A stretch of 64,000 bases of DNA, from NCBI RefSeq assembly GCF_000330705.1, contig NZ_ANAM01000006.1, forward strand, positions 248,001 through 312,000, in the 5' to 3' direction. The translations under genes and the position numbers were made by a program. Within the stretch, counting starts at the first letter, position 1, and the number at the start of each line of letters is the position of its first letter. The notes beneath the pieces are model-generated. The model saw nothing but the letters and a program-made list of their open reading frames with translations, was not told where the DNA came from and ran no database searches. This DNA is from Salinicoccus carnicancri Crm. GTDB lineage: Bacteria > Bacillota > Bacilli > Staphylococcales > Salinicoccaceae. Positions 35,941-44,952 of the stretch are shown here, in pieces.

Positions 35941-37650
35941 ATGAACAGGAAATTTTTTGTATTTTTCTTTGTTCTTGTACTGACATTGGCGCTTGCAGCC
36001 TGTACTGATGACTCAGATGTGGACGATAGCGGTGATGAGAATACAGAGGGCGGAGAGGGGACAGATGAAGATGCTGCCGGCGGTGGGGGCAGTGGGGACC
36101 TGAATATTGCCATGATGGATGATGTAGTCACACTTGACCCGCATGGCAGTAATGATTCGGCTTCGGCGCAGGTCAGAAGGAATATATATGAAACGCTGGT
36201 CTTCCAGGAAACAGATATGGAACTCGCACCGGGGCTTGCAGAGGAATGGGAAGCGACAGAAGATGATGTTTGGAATTTGACACTCCGGGAAGGTACGACT
36301 TTCCATAACGGTTCGGAATTCACAGCTGATGATGTCAAGGCGACACTTGACCGTGTGCGTGACACTGCAGTTGCATCAGAAGTGGCATTCCTGTTTGAAA
36401 TGATAGAAGAAGTGGAAGTGGTCGGGGACTATGAAGTCAATCTACATACAGAATTCCCTTTTGCTCCGCTTCCAAGCCATCTTGCCCATAACACGGCGGG
36501 CATAATGAGCAAGGACCTGATCGACCAGGATTATCAGGCGGCACTCGATGAGGCGGGTGTGGACATGACTGCGGATGAATACTACGGGCTGCGTGATGAA
36601 GGCGGATCTGAATATGAGGATGTTGCAGAGCAGATTTCAGAGCATACAAGCGGTGTAATCGGCTCACAGGCAGATGGTACGAACCATCTGATGCTGCAGT
36701 CGAGGTCTTCGGGAGATGAGACAGTCCTTGAGAAATTCGAAGATTTCCAGGGAGGGGAACGTAATTTTGAAACAGTCAGTTTCCGCGTCATACCTGAAAA
36801 TGGTGCCCGTATGGCTGAACTTGAAACAGGCGGTATACAGATTGCCGGAGACGTCGATTCAAGCAGTGCTGTACGTGTGGCTGAAGGAGCCGACACAGAG
36901 CTTGTTGAACAGGAATCCGTAAGGATGTCCTATCTCGGCTTCAACACTGAGAAAGAACCATTTGATGATATCAAAGTCCGCCAGGCGATTTCCTACGCCA
37001 TCGACCGGGACGAAATCATCTCCGGTGTATACGACGATATGGGAATCGCGGCTACCGGACCACTTGCCCCGGATGTATGGGGGTATGATGAAAACCTTGA
37101 AGGCATAGATTACGATATGGACCGCGCCAAGGAACTGCTTTCGGAAACAGATGTTGCTGACGGTTTCAGCACGACAATCTGGGTGGACGAAGATCCGCAG
37201 ATCATCGACACTGCAGTATACATCCAGGAAAAACTGGCGGAGCTGAACATTGATGTCGATGTGGAACAGTTCGAGTGGGGGGCATATCTTGACCGAACCG
37301 CACAGGGCGATCATGACATGTTCATACTCGGCTGGACGACGGTGACTGCTGATGCCGACTACGGGCTGTACGCACTGTTCCATTCGAACAGTCACGGTGC
37401 GACAGGGAACCGTTCATTCTATACGAATGATGAAGTCGACAGCTTCCTTGATGAAGGCCGTACAGAGCCTGAGGAAGATGCGAGGTTTGAAGCATACAGC
37501 AATGCCCAGCAGATTCTGATAGAGGAAGCACCGGCGGCATATCTGTTCCATACCAACTTTGCACTGGGGGTCAATTCATCCCAGGTAAGCGGTGTAGATC
37601 TTGATCCGGTCGGTAATATCAGAATTGAAAATGTATCATTCAACGAATAA
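35941..37650 (+). CDS. Family 5 solute-binding lipoprotein (OppA/GsiB-like)
   Basis: This 569-residue extracytoplasmic binding protein has a signal peptide ending in the lipobox LAAC (Cys near residue 21), an acidic Gly-rich linker (about 22-55), then the SBP_bac_5 fold with VVTLDPHGSNDSASAQVRRN and VRQAISYAIDRDEII. It binds peptides or related ligands for an ABC importer, but no permease or ATPase genes are adjacent, so its partners are elsewhere. The ribosome site GGGAGGAGG fixes the ATG at 35941. Confidence 0.9.
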   Translation: MNRKFFVFFFVLVLTLALAACTDDSDVDDSGDENTEGGEGTDEDAAGGGGSGDLNIAMMDDVVTLDPHGSNDSASAQVRRNIYETLVFQETDMELAPGLAEEWEATEDDVWNLTLREGTTFHNGSEFTADDVKATLDRVRDTAVASEVAFLFEMIEEVEVVGDYEVNLHTEFPFAPLPSHLAHNTAGIMSKDLIDQDYQAALDEAGVDMTADEYYGLRDEGGSEYEDVAEQISEHTSGVIGSQADGTNHLMLQSRSSGDETVLEKFEDFQGGERNFETVSFRVIPENGARMAELETGGIQIAGDVDSSSAVRVAEGADTELVEQESVRMSYLGFNTEKEPFDDIKVRQAISYAIDRDEIISGVYDDMGIAATGPLAPDVWGYDENLEGIDYDMDRAKELLSETDVADGFSTTIWVDEDPQIIDTAVYIQEKLAELNIDVDVEQFEWGAYLDRTAQGDHDMFILGWTTVTADADYGLYALFHSNSHGATGNRSFYTNDEVDSFLDEGRTEPEEDARFEAYSNAQQILIEEAPAAYLFHTNFALGVNSSQVSGVDLDPVGNIRIENVSFNE

Positions 37651-37654
37651 GCAC

Positions 37655-37690
37655 AAAAACCCGAAGACAATTTTGTCTTCGGGTTTTTTT
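37655..37690 (+). terminator. Rho-independent terminator after the binding protein
   Basis: The stem AAAACCCGAAGACAA/TTGTCTTCGGGTTTT is followed by TTT. Confidence 0.95.
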
Positions 37691-37729
37691 ATGCATAAGT
37701 ATTTACATTGCTGGTGTATTTGTATAGTA

Positions 37730-37758
37730 TTGACCTATTGGCTTTATAGTTATATATT
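37730..37758 (+). promoter_or_regulatory. SigA-type promoter of the AbgT gene
   Basis: TTGACC and TATATT are separated by 17 bases, about 40 bases before the start codon. Confidence 0.78.
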
Positions 37759-37797
37759 ATCATTTGGTTATTTAAAGTAACTTATAGGAGCAAAGTT

Positions 37798-39330
37798 ATG
37801 AAGAACAACAACAAAACATTAAATCTGCTGAACTGGATAGAAAACACGGGCAATAAACTCCCGCATCCCGTCACGATTTTTGCAGTTTTTACTCTGGCCG
37901 TAGTTGTATTGTCACATATTCTCTATGTGCTGGATGTCAGTGTGACATACAACGGTGTCAACAATGAGACGATGGAGCGTGAGATGGTAACAGTCGAGGC
38001 GATCAGTCTGCTGGTGCCCGAGGGCATCGCCTATATGTTCACGAGTGTGGTCGGGAACTTTACGACATTCGTGGCGCTCGGCCCTGTACTGGTGGCGATG
38101 CTCGGTGTGGGAATCGCTGAAAAGAGCGGGTATATCAGCGCATTCATGACAAATACGGTCACCCGGGCACCATCAAAACTTGTCACACCGATCGTAGTCC
38201 TGATGGGTGTGCTGTCAAATGCCGCAGCATCAGTGGGCTATGTCGTACTGGTCCCGCTTGGCGCAATCATCTTTCTCGGTTTCCGACGTCATCCGCTTGC
38301 AGGGCTGGCAGCAGCGTTCGCCGGTGTGTCAGGGGGATATTCCGCCAACCTTGTGCTCGGAACGAATGACCCGCTTCTCAGCGGTATTTCGACAGAGGCT
38401 GCCGGTCTGATCGACCCGGGCTATACGGTCCTTGCAACCGATAACTGGTTCTTCATGCTAGCCTCGACTTTCATCATCGTAATACTTGGAACATTGATTA
38501 CGGATAAGCTGGTGGAACCGAGACTGGGGAATTATGACAAGGAGATTGAAGCTTCCGAAGGTGGTGGAATCACCACACTGGAAAGAAAAGGCCTGATGTG
38601 GGCGAATATTTCAGCCCTCGCTGTAATCAGCGGTGTCGCCCTTCTTGTATTGATACCGGGTGCACCGCTCCAGGGCGAGGACGGCAGTATCATAAACTCT
38701 CCATTCATCGACAGCATCATCTTCATCATGATGCTCATATTCCTGGTACCCGGCGTCGTTTACGGCATCGCCACCAAAGCCATAGAAAATGATAAAGATG
38801 TCGCAGAACTCATGACGGATTCACTCAGCACAATGTCAGGATTCATCGTCCTGATATTCTTTGCCGCCCAGTTTGTCGCATTCTTCAACTATACAAATCT
38901 TGGAACAATCATTGCGGTGAATGGTGCATCGATACTTGAAGCATTGAATTTAGGCGGAGTCCCCGTTTTGGTATCATTGATATTCATCACAGCACTCATA
39001 AATCTCTTCATGGCCGCAGATTCCGCAAAATGGGCCATTATGGCCCCGGTATTCGTACCGATGTTCATGCAGCTTGGAATAGCTCCCGAAGTCACTCAGG
39101 TAGCTTACAGAATAGGTGACTCATCAACAAATATCATCTCCCCGCTGATGCCCTTCTTTCCGCTGATCGTCGCATTCGCACAGCGCTACGGCAAAGAGAA
39201 TGGCATAGGAACAGTTGTGTCACTCATGCTTCCCTATTCTGTAATATTCATCATCGTCTGGTCGGTATTCTTTGTAATATGGTATATGTTCGGCATTCCG
39301 ACAGGGCCGGGAGCAAGTTTAAACTATTAA
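37798..39330 (+). CDS. AbgT family transporter
   Basis: This 510-residue membrane protein has about 11-13 helices and the AbgT patterns NKLPHPVTIFAVF, LSNAAASVGYVVLVPLGA, SGGYSANLVLGTNDPLLSGI and GDSSTNIISPLMPFFPLI. The family imports p-aminobenzoyl-glutamate or exports sulfonamides; the in vivo role here is unknown. It is monocistronic, with its own promoter and terminator. TAGGAG precedes the ATG. Confidence 0.93.
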   Translation: MKNNNKTLNLLNWIENTGNKLPHPVTIFAVFTLAVVVLSHILYVLDVSVTYNGVNNETMEREMVTVEAISLLVPEGIAYMFTSVVGNFTTFVALGPVLVAMLGVGIAEKSGYISAFMTNTVTRAPSKLVTPIVVLMGVLSNAAASVGYVVLVPLGAIIFLGFRRHPLAGLAAAFAGVSGGYSANLVLGTNDPLLSGISTEAAGLIDPGYTVLATDNWFFMLASTFIIVILGTLITDKLVEPRLGNYDKEIEASEGGGITTLERKGLMWANISALAVISGVALLVLIPGAPLQGEDGSIINSPFIDSIIFIMMLIFLVPGVVYGIATKAIENDKDVAELMTDSLSTMSGFIVLIFFAAQFVAFFNYTNLGTIIAVNGASILEALNLGGVPVLVSLIFITALINLFMAADSAKWAIMAPVFVPMFMQLGIAPEVTQVAYRIGDSSTNIISPLMPFFPLIVAFAQRYGKENGIGTVVSLMLPYSVIFIIVWSVFFVIWYMFGIPTGPGASLNY

Positions 39331-39372
39331 ATTTTGAGCTGTGCAATTGCAGGCATCCAAGATATCAAAAAC

Positions 39373-39416
39373 AAAAAAGCGAGAGGCAGGACACCGGTGT
39401 CCTGCCTCTCGCTTTT
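39373..39416. terminator. Bidirectional terminator between the AbgT gene and the convergent methyltransferase gene
   Basis: A long perfect palindrome (AAAAGCGAGAGGCAGGACAC and its complement) is flanked by A6 on the left and TTTT on the right, so it works on both strands. Confidence 0.95.
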
Positions 39417-39417
39417 C

Positions 39418-40470
39418 TTATGCCTTCGTTCTGTATTCAGTGATATGTTCCTGAAGTGTTTCATCTTTACCAAACAGGAAATGCTTTTCCATGTCCGGTG
39501 AATATTTGGAATTGATTGTTTCCAAACCGACTGCTTCTGCGACAGCACGGAGCATGGCGGGTGAAGCGCCGCAGCAAAGTCCGATATAATTGATTCCTGA
39601 ATCATGTGCTTCTTTTGCCCATTCCGCAAGTTCATACCTGTTGTGATACAGAGGATCGAGCGCTGTAGGGAACGTTGTGTCCGTTGGAAGACTGCAGCTG
39701 CATCCGCCGTCGGGCAGATTGAAGAATGTTGGATTTTCTTCAGTTGTACGATAAGGCAAGGGCAGGGCCCCGACATATCCTGCAGTATTTTTACGTATTT
39801 TTTCCAGGTAGGGCTGCATGGTATCCGGCCCCCTGAAGCAGTTCATGCCGACAACCAGTGCGCCATTGTCTTCAAGGATCCTGCAGGATTCCTCTACGGT
39901 ATATCCATCGCGCAAGATGTTTTCGCCCATCAATCCGAGTGTGATGACAGCCGGCAGATCATACTTTTTAATCTCCTCCAGAGCGATTAATGCCTCTTCA
40001 TGATAATAGTATGTTTCTCCGTTGATATAGTCCACGCCTTCATCTTTACACCATGAAACCATCTCATTGAATATGGCTCTTACCTTTTCTTTAGAGCCGG
40101 GATCATCGGGGTTGAATAAATTGGTGTTTGAAATATTGCCCGCGACCAGCGCTTCTTCTGACGGATGTTCTTTTGCGACTTCTTTCGCCAGTTTGATTGC
40201 ATTCCTGTTCAATGGTTCAAGAAGCTCCTCTTTGCCGATGATACGCATCTTTTCACGGTGTGCATTGTATGTGAAGGCGAGGACCACATCGGATCCCGCA
40301 TTCATATAATCACGGTAGACCTGTTTCAATGCTTCCGGATTTTCAAGTGCCACTTCCGGTACAAACGAACCTGCCTGAAGATAGCCTCTTCGTTCCAGTT
40401 CGAATAGATATCCTTCACCAACAATTACGGTACCTTGTTCCAGACGCTCCTTTAAACTTCTTTTGCTCAT
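39418..40470 (-). CDS. Betaine-homocysteine S-methyltransferase-like protein
   Basis: This 350-residue homocysteine S-methyltransferase-fold enzyme makes methionine from homocysteine and a methyl donor. The N-terminus (FELERRGYLQAGSFVPE) and C-terminus (YIGLCCGASPAMLRAVAEA) align with vertebrate BHMT better than with MmuM-type S-methylmethionine enzymes. Zn ligands are Cys in GMNCF and the CC pair in GLCCGA. Glycine betaine is therefore the likely donor, which suits a betaine-accumulating salt-tolerant host; this is inference. An S-box and its terminator lie upstream. AGGAGG precedes the ATG. Confidence 0.82.
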   Translation of the reverse strand: MSKRSLKERLEQGTVIVGEGYLFELERRGYLQAGSFVPEVALENPEALKQVYRDYMNAGSDVVLAFTYNAHREKMRIIGKEELLEPLNRNAIKLAKEVAKEHPSEEALVAGNISNTNLFNPDDPGSKEKVRAIFNEMVSWCKDEGVDYINGETYYYHEEALIALEEIKKYDLPAVITLGLMGENILRDGYTVEESCRILEDNGALVVGMNCFRGPDTMQPYLEKIRKNTAGYVGALPLPYRTTEENPTFFNLPDGGCSCSLPTDTTFPTALDPLYHNRYELAEWAKEAHDSGINYIGLCCGASPAMLRAVAEAVGLETINSKYSPDMEKHFLFGKDETLQEHITEYRTKA

Positions 40471-40520
40471 TGCTTTCGCCTCCTGATAATATTGATATTA
40501 ATAGCCGGGAGATATTCGGG

Positions 40521-40558
40521 AATTTAAAATGCCCTCAGCTTTTGGGAAAGAAGAGGGC
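40521..40558 (-). terminator. S-box terminator (minus strand)
   Basis: Reading leftward, the stem GCCCTC/GAGGGC with a 16-base loop is followed by ATTTTAAATT. It lies between the SAM aptamer and the methyltransferase gene. Confidence 0.72.
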
Positions 40559-40576
40559 AATGTATATATTAAAGTC

Positions 40577-40680
40577 TCCTCTTATCTTCTAGCGTGATGC
40601 TACTGGAATTAGCACAGTGCAGTATATGCCTGTTGCCGAAGTGTCGCAGGGCCAGTCCCTCGACTTCTCTGGATAAGAAA
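40577..40680 (-). promoter_or_regulatory. SAM-I (S-box) riboswitch controlling the methyltransferase
   Basis: On the minus strand the S-box elements read CTTATCCAGAGAAGTCGAGG, GACTGGCCCTGCGA, CGGCAACAGGC, GTGCTAATTCCAGTAGC and AGAAGATAAGAG. The match to the consensus, including the GTGCTAATTCC turn, is very close. Confidence 0.95.
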
Positions 40681-40848
40681 GTGTGTCGGATATTTAATTG
40701 TTGTTTATCACTATAAACAGTAAAAATGTGAAAGTCAATACTAATTTGAAATATAATTTACTTTCCGAACTTTTAATAAAATGAAGCCATATATCTTTGA
40801 AAGTCTTTTGATGTATGATATTCTGAAATCAGAAAATTAAATAGATGG

Positions 40849-40928
40849 ACACTGGGGGAGCCTTCTGGCTGAGACGATTTTCGGACCCTTGGAACCTGAT
40901 CTGGGTAACACCAGCGTAGGGAAGTGGT
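40849..40928 (+). promoter_or_regulatory. TPP riboswitch controlling the thiazole operon
   Basis: The THI element is complete: ACTGGGGGAGCCTTCTGGCT, GAGACG, GACCCTTGGAACCTGATCTG, then ACACCAGCGTAGGGAAGTGG. It precedes tenI-thiO-thiS-thiG-thiF and a terminator. A minus-strand ORF across it is a shadow. Confidence 0.96.
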
Positions 40929-40973
40929 GAAATTTGCTGAATATAATTTATGTAGAGACGAATATATTTTCAA

Positions 40974-41007
40974 AGCCACTCACCCTTGCGGGTGAGTGGC
41001 TTTTTTA
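40974..41007 (+). terminator. TPP riboswitch terminator before tenI
   Basis: The stem GCCACTCACCC/GGGTGAGTGGC with a TTGC loop is followed by TTTTTT. Confidence 0.95.
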
Positions 41008-41046
41008 GTGTTATCATCAATCAGCGCAGGAAAAAGGAGTACTTGA

Positions 41047-41661
41047 ATGAATGGACAGCTGCATCTTATCAGTAATGGTAATTTTTCAAAACAGCATTTG
41101 GATATCCTGTTGAAAATTTACGATGAAATCGATTATTTCCATTTGCGTGAAAAGAAGAAGTCTGCTGCAGAGCTGCTTGAGATTCTTAATATGCTGGAAG
41201 CGGGAAATATGCCCCTGCACAAAGTGATTATAAATGACCGGATTGATATTTCGCTGATGAAGAAATGTGCAGGTGTACAGCTGGCATATCACAGTGCACC
41301 GAGTGCTCTGGTAAGAAAAAGTTTTCCGGAAATAATGATTGGACAATCCATACACTCATTGGAAGAGGCGAAGGGAGTCAGCGCAAATGATATTGATTTT
41401 CTAGTTTATGGTCATATCTTTGAAAGCCGGTCAAAAGTCGGAAAAACACCAAAGGGGATGCACCAGTTAAATAGCATTATTGATTGCATGCCTCTCCCGG
41501 TGATAGCGATTGGCGGCATAACACCGGGACGGGCTGAGGCTGTAATCAATGCAGGAGCCGCAGGGATCGCGGTAATGTCCGGAATCTGGCAGGCAGATGA
41601 TCCGGTGAAAGCAGTCAGGGATTATGGGAAAGCTCTGAAGGGAGATGTAATCGAGAGATGA
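41047..41661 (+). CDS. tenI: Thiazole tautomerase TenI
   Basis: TenI aromatises the thiazole product of ThiG. The 204-residue TIM barrel resembles ThiE but has the TenI pattern: YFHLREKKKSAAELL near residue 30, GQSIHSLEEA, the catalytic His in YGHIFES, and IAIGGITPGRAEAV. It closely parallels Bacillus TenI. AAAGGAG precedes the ATG, and its stop overlaps thiO by 4 bases. Confidence 0.9.
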   Translation: MNGQLHLISNGNFSKQHLDILLKIYDEIDYFHLREKKKSAAELLEILNMLEAGNMPLHKVIINDRIDISLMKKCAGVQLAYHSAPSALVRKSFPEIMIGQSIHSLEEAKGVSANDIDFLVYGHIFESRSKVGKTPKGMHQLNSIIDCMPLPVIAIGGITPGRAEAVINAGAAGIAVMSGIWQADDPVKAVRDYGKALKGDVIER

Positions 41662-42788
41662 TAAAAAAGTTTGACCAGATTATTGTGGGTGGTGGTGTGA
41701 TTGGATGCTCGATAGCATATCAGCTGTCCAAAAGGGGATATCAGGTATTGGTTTTGGAAAGCGCCACGACAGGATGTGAAGCATCTAATTCTGCTGCAGG
41801 CATGTTGGGCGCACAAAATGAATTTACTGAAGAAGGCCCGCTATTCCGATTTGCCCGGGACAGCAGACATTTATTCAAAGAATTGTCTGATGAACTTATT
41901 TCAGAAACGGATATTGATATTCATTATGTCCATGAAGGCATTTTAAAACTGTCGTTTGATCAGCAGCAAAGTCGGCAGTTGGAGGAGATTGCCGCGTTTC
42001 AGAAAAGTATTGGTAATCCTGCATATATCCTTTCACGTGCAGAAGTCCTCGAGATGGAACCCGGTGTTACGTCCGAGGTGGCAAGTGCAGTCTATATGCC
42101 GGATGACGGACAGGTGTCTGCCCCAGACTTGAACAAAGCATTTTTAAAAGCGGCTCAAAATCGGGGAACGGTCATTCACGAAAATGAAAGGGTGGTCAAG
42201 CTATTAGTGACTGATGGATATATATACGGTGTGAGCACGGTCCATGCCGATTACCATGCAGACCAGGTTGTTATAGCAACAGGTGCATTCGGCTCCGGAT
42301 TGCTTCCGGAAACCACTTCAACTATACCGGTAAAAGGAGAATGTCTAGAATTGCAAATGGAAAACCCGGTCATTCAGGCGACAGTTTCATCTGATGGCTG
42401 TTATCTGGTACCGAAACAGGGAGGGAAAGTGCTTGTGGGCGCCTCTTCACTGCCGGGCAGGACTGATAAGGAAATCAGTGCCAGGGCTGTTTCGCTACTT
42501 TTGGAAAAAGCATTCCTTATGGTACCTGAGTTATCGAAAGCAAGCATAAACAGATTATGGACGGGGATTCGCCCGGGAACTTCTGATGGTAAACCATATA
42601 TGGGCGCGGTGCCTGATGTTCCAGGCTTATATATATCGGTCGGCCACTACCGCAATGGGATATTGCTTTCGCCGATTACAGGAGTCTATATGGCAGACCT
42701 GATTACGGGAAAGCGGGTGGATCCATCCTATTATGAAAGTTTTAATGCAGGACGTGTGAACGAATTTATCGGCAGGGGAGGTGGATGA
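41658..42788 (+). CDS. thiO: Glycine oxidase ThiO
   Basis: ThiO is a FAD enzyme that oxidises glycine to the imine used by ThiG. The 376-residue protein has the dinucleotide motif GGGVIGCSIAYQLS at the N-terminus, CEASNSAAGMLGAQNEF, and the C-terminal GIRPGTSDGKPYMG and GHYRNGILLSPITG typical of DAO-family thiO. It shares 4 bases with tenI and with thiS. Confidence 0.93.
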   Translation: MIKKFDQIIVGGGVIGCSIAYQLSKRGYQVLVLESATTGCEASNSAAGMLGAQNEFTEEGPLFRFARDSRHLFKELSDELISETDIDIHYVHEGILKLSFDQQQSRQLEEIAAFQKSIGNPAYILSRAEVLEMEPGVTSEVASAVYMPDDGQVSAPDLNKAFLKAAQNRGTVIHENERVVKLLVTDGYIYGVSTVHADYHADQVVIATGAFGSGLLPETTSTIPVKGECLELQMENPVIQATVSSDGCYLVPKQGGKVLVGASSLPGRTDKEISARAVSLLLEKAFLMVPELSKASINRLWTGIRPGTSDGKPYMGAVPDVPGLYISVGHYRNGILLSPITGVYMADLITGKRVDPSYYESFNAGRVNEFIGRGGG

Positions 42789-42994
42789 AAATGAATTTGG
42801 TCATCAACGGAAACAGCATGGAACTGGGTGATGAAGTGAGCAGCGTCACGACGTTGCTTGAGCATCTAGGGCTGGCGGGGAAGCCGGTCATCATCGAACA
42901 CAACCGAGACATACTGAAACAGGAACACCATCGTCAGAGAATGCTTGAAAATGGAGATACACTGGAAATTGTACATTTTGTCGGAGGAGGATGA
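42785..42994 (+). CDS. thiS: Sulfur carrier protein ThiS
   Basis: This 69-residue ubiquitin-fold sulfur carrier ends in HFVGGG; the terminal glycine is adenylated by ThiF and converted to a thiocarboxylate that donates sulfur to ThiG. The N-terminus has [20 protein letters not shown]. It overlaps thiO and abuts thiG. Confidence 0.95.
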   Translation: MKMNLVINGNSMELGDEVSSVTTLLEHLGLAGKPVIIEHNRDILKQEHHRQRMLENGDTLEIVHFVGGG

Positions 42995-42996
42995 TT

Positions 42997-43767
42997 ATGC
43001 TGAATATTGGACAATATCAATTTGAATCACGCTTGTTTCTGGGAACGGGAAAATACCCGGATTATGATATTCAAAAGCAGGCAGTGGAGAAATCACAAAC
43101 AGAAGTACTCACCTTCTCTGTGAGAAGGATGAACATATTTGACCCATCCCTACCAAACTTCCTGGAAAAGATCGATCCAAAAAAATATAGGTTCCTGCCC
43201 AATACCGCCGGGGCGAAAAATGCCGAAGAAGCTGTGAGGATTGCCGGATTGGCTGCCGCTTCCGGGAGGTGTGACATGATTAAAGTGGAAGTGATCGGCT
43301 GTGACAGAACCTTGCTCCCGGATCCTGTGGAGACTTTGAAGGCAACCGATGAACTGTTGAAACAAGGATTTACTGTCCTGCCTTATACGTCGGATGATGT
43401 TGTGTTGGCACGGAAGCTGGAAGAAGCGGGTGCCCATGCCATAATGCCCGGTGCTTCCCCGATAGGAAGCGGCCGGGGGATTATCAATCCGTTGAATCTT
43501 TCGTTCATCATTGAACAGTCGAATGTTCCTGTCCTGGTTGATGCCGGGATTGGTTCCCCTGCTGATGCAGCATTTGCAATGGAGCTTGGGGCTGACGGTG
43601 TCCTGCTCAACACTGCAGTATCTGGTGCAGAAGATCCGGTGAAGATGGCTGAAGCGATGAAGCTTGCTGTCCGTGCAGGCAGGTCTGGATATGAAGCTGG
43701 CCGGATTTCAAAAAAAGGTTACGCTGTGGCGAGCAGTCCGGAGGAAGGTATCAGTGTCAGGGACTAA
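42997..43767 (+). CDS. thiG: Thiazole synthase ThiG
   Basis: ThiG builds the thiazole ring from deoxyxylulose phosphate, dehydroglycine and ThiS thiocarboxylate. The 256-residue TIM barrel has [40 protein letters not shown] with the Schiff-base Lys, and [26 protein letters not shown] lies 6 bases before the ATG at 42997 (family N-terminus M-L-x-I-G); an ATG at 42991 is in frame but adjacent to the ribosome site. Confidence 0.96.
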   Translation: MLNIGQYQFESRLFLGTGKYPDYDIQKQAVEKSQTEVLTFSVRRMNIFDPSLPNFLEKIDPKKYRFLPNTAGAKNAEEAVRIAGLAAASGRCDMIKVEVIGCDRTLLPDPVETLKATDELLKQGFTVLPYTSDDVVLARKLEEAGAHAIMPGASPIGSGRGIINPLNLSFIIEQSNVPVLVDAGIGSPADAAFAMELGADGVLLNTAVSGAEDPVKMAEAMKLAVRAGRSGYEAGRISKKGYAVASSPEEGISVRD

Positions 43768-44779
43768 CCGTTACCACCGTCAGACATTGTTTCAACCCAT
43801 TGGTGAAACCGGACAGGACAGGCTGATGGCGAGCCATGTGCTCATTGTTGGTGCCGGTGCTTTGGGATCCGGCAGTGCCGAAGCTTTAGTACGGGCAGGA
43901 ATTGGGAAACTGACGCTTATCGACCGTGATTATGTTGAAGAAAGCAATCTTCAGCGCCAACAATTATTCAGTGAACAGGATGCTCATGAAAAGCTGCCAA
44001 AAGCAATCGGGGCCAAGAACCGGTTGAATGATATCAATAGTACGGTTGAGGTCGAAGCGATCATAGCGGATGCAGGGACAGACCTGTTATCGGGACTTGC
44101 ACCGGCCATTGACTTGATAATCGATGCGACTGATAATTTTGATATCAGGTTGCTGGTGAATGATATTTCACAAAAATTCGATGTGCCGTGGATATACGGT
44201 GCCTGTGTAGCGGGTTATGGAATGACTTTTACAATAATACCGGGTCATACACCCTGTCTTCAATGTCTGCAGGAATATCTGCCTTCCTCCGGTGCCACAT
44301 GTGACAGCGCAGGAGTAATACAGCCGGCAGTGCAGCATGTTGTATCTTACCAGGTAACCGAAGCAATGAAACTTCTAACAGGGAACAGAGCACAAATATC
44401 CGGAAAATTGATTGCATTCGACCTTTGGAAAAATGAACACATGGAGATGGAGATAGAGAAGCTGAAGAAACCGGATTGTTCGTCATGTTCCGACAACAGG
44501 ACCTATAGCCACCTGTCTTACGGAAATCAGACGAAAACCACGGTGATGTGTGGTCGGGACACAGTCCAGATTCGTCCGCAGGGTAGTATGGCCAGTCTAA
44601 GCGAAGTGGCAGAAAAGCTTAGGAGCAATAAAAACCTGCATCTGTCTTGGAACCCGTACCTCCTTTCAATCCAGGATGGAGATTTCCGGATCGTCCTCTT
44701 TCAGGACGGCAGGGCCTTGGTACATGGCACAATGGATGAAATGGAAGCGAAGAATGTATACTATCGCTATATGGGGTGA
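43754..44779 (+). CDS. thiF: ThiF/MoeB-type adenylyltransferase
   Basis: ThiF adenylates the C-terminus of ThiS. The 341-residue E1-like protein has [17 protein letters not shown], the arginine finger region [23 protein letters not shown] and zinc cysteine pairs CLQC and CSSC. The GTG at 43754 follows GAGGAAGG and overlaps thiG by 14 bases; an ATG upstream lies deep in thiG. It is the last gene of the operon. No thiC, thiD, thiM or thiE is in the window. Confidence 0.93.
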   Translation: MSGTNRYHRQTLFQPIGETGQDRLMASHVLIVGAGALGSGSAEALVRAGIGKLTLIDRDYVEESNLQRQQLFSEQDAHEKLPKAIGAKNRLNDINSTVEVEAIIADAGTDLLSGLAPAIDLIIDATDNFDIRLLVNDISQKFDVPWIYGACVAGYGMTFTIIPGHTPCLQCLQEYLPSSGATCDSAGVIQPAVQHVVSYQVTEAMKLLTGNRAQISGKLIAFDLWKNEHMEMEIEKLKKPDCSSCSDNRTYSHLSYGNQTKTTVMCGRDTVQIRPQGSMASLSEVAEKLRSNKNLHLSWNPYLLSIQDGDFRIVLFQDGRALVHGTMDEMEAKNVYYRYMG

Positions 44780-44813
44780 AAATCACAAAGAATATCAAAG
44801 ATGGAATGTACCG

Positions 44814-44846
44814 ATGCGGTTGCTAGTATGGCAGCCGTATTTTTTA
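44814..44846 (+). terminator. Rho-independent terminator after thiF
   Basis: The 10-bp stem ATGCGGTTGC/GCAGCCGTAT (two wobble pairs) is followed by TTTTT. Confidence 0.75.
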
Positions 44847-44952
44847 TGTATTATTCCAACATCAAAATCAGACCAAATGATTAGATGCATATTATTTCAT
44901 TGTTCGAAATATATGGTAAAATTTAAGCTGAATCGAGAAAAGGGGGGATGGT

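Noticed and set aside
39601-40470. Plus-strand frames over the methyltransferase gene
   Set aside because: Phe/Cys-rich shadows of a gene that has its own riboswitch and ribosome site on the other strand.
40773-40979. 68-codon minus-strand frame
   Set aside because: It lies across the TPP riboswitch; the RNA element explains the sequence.
44229-44486. Possible antisense small gene in thiF
   Set aside because: Only an open frame; no start signal or conservation argument.
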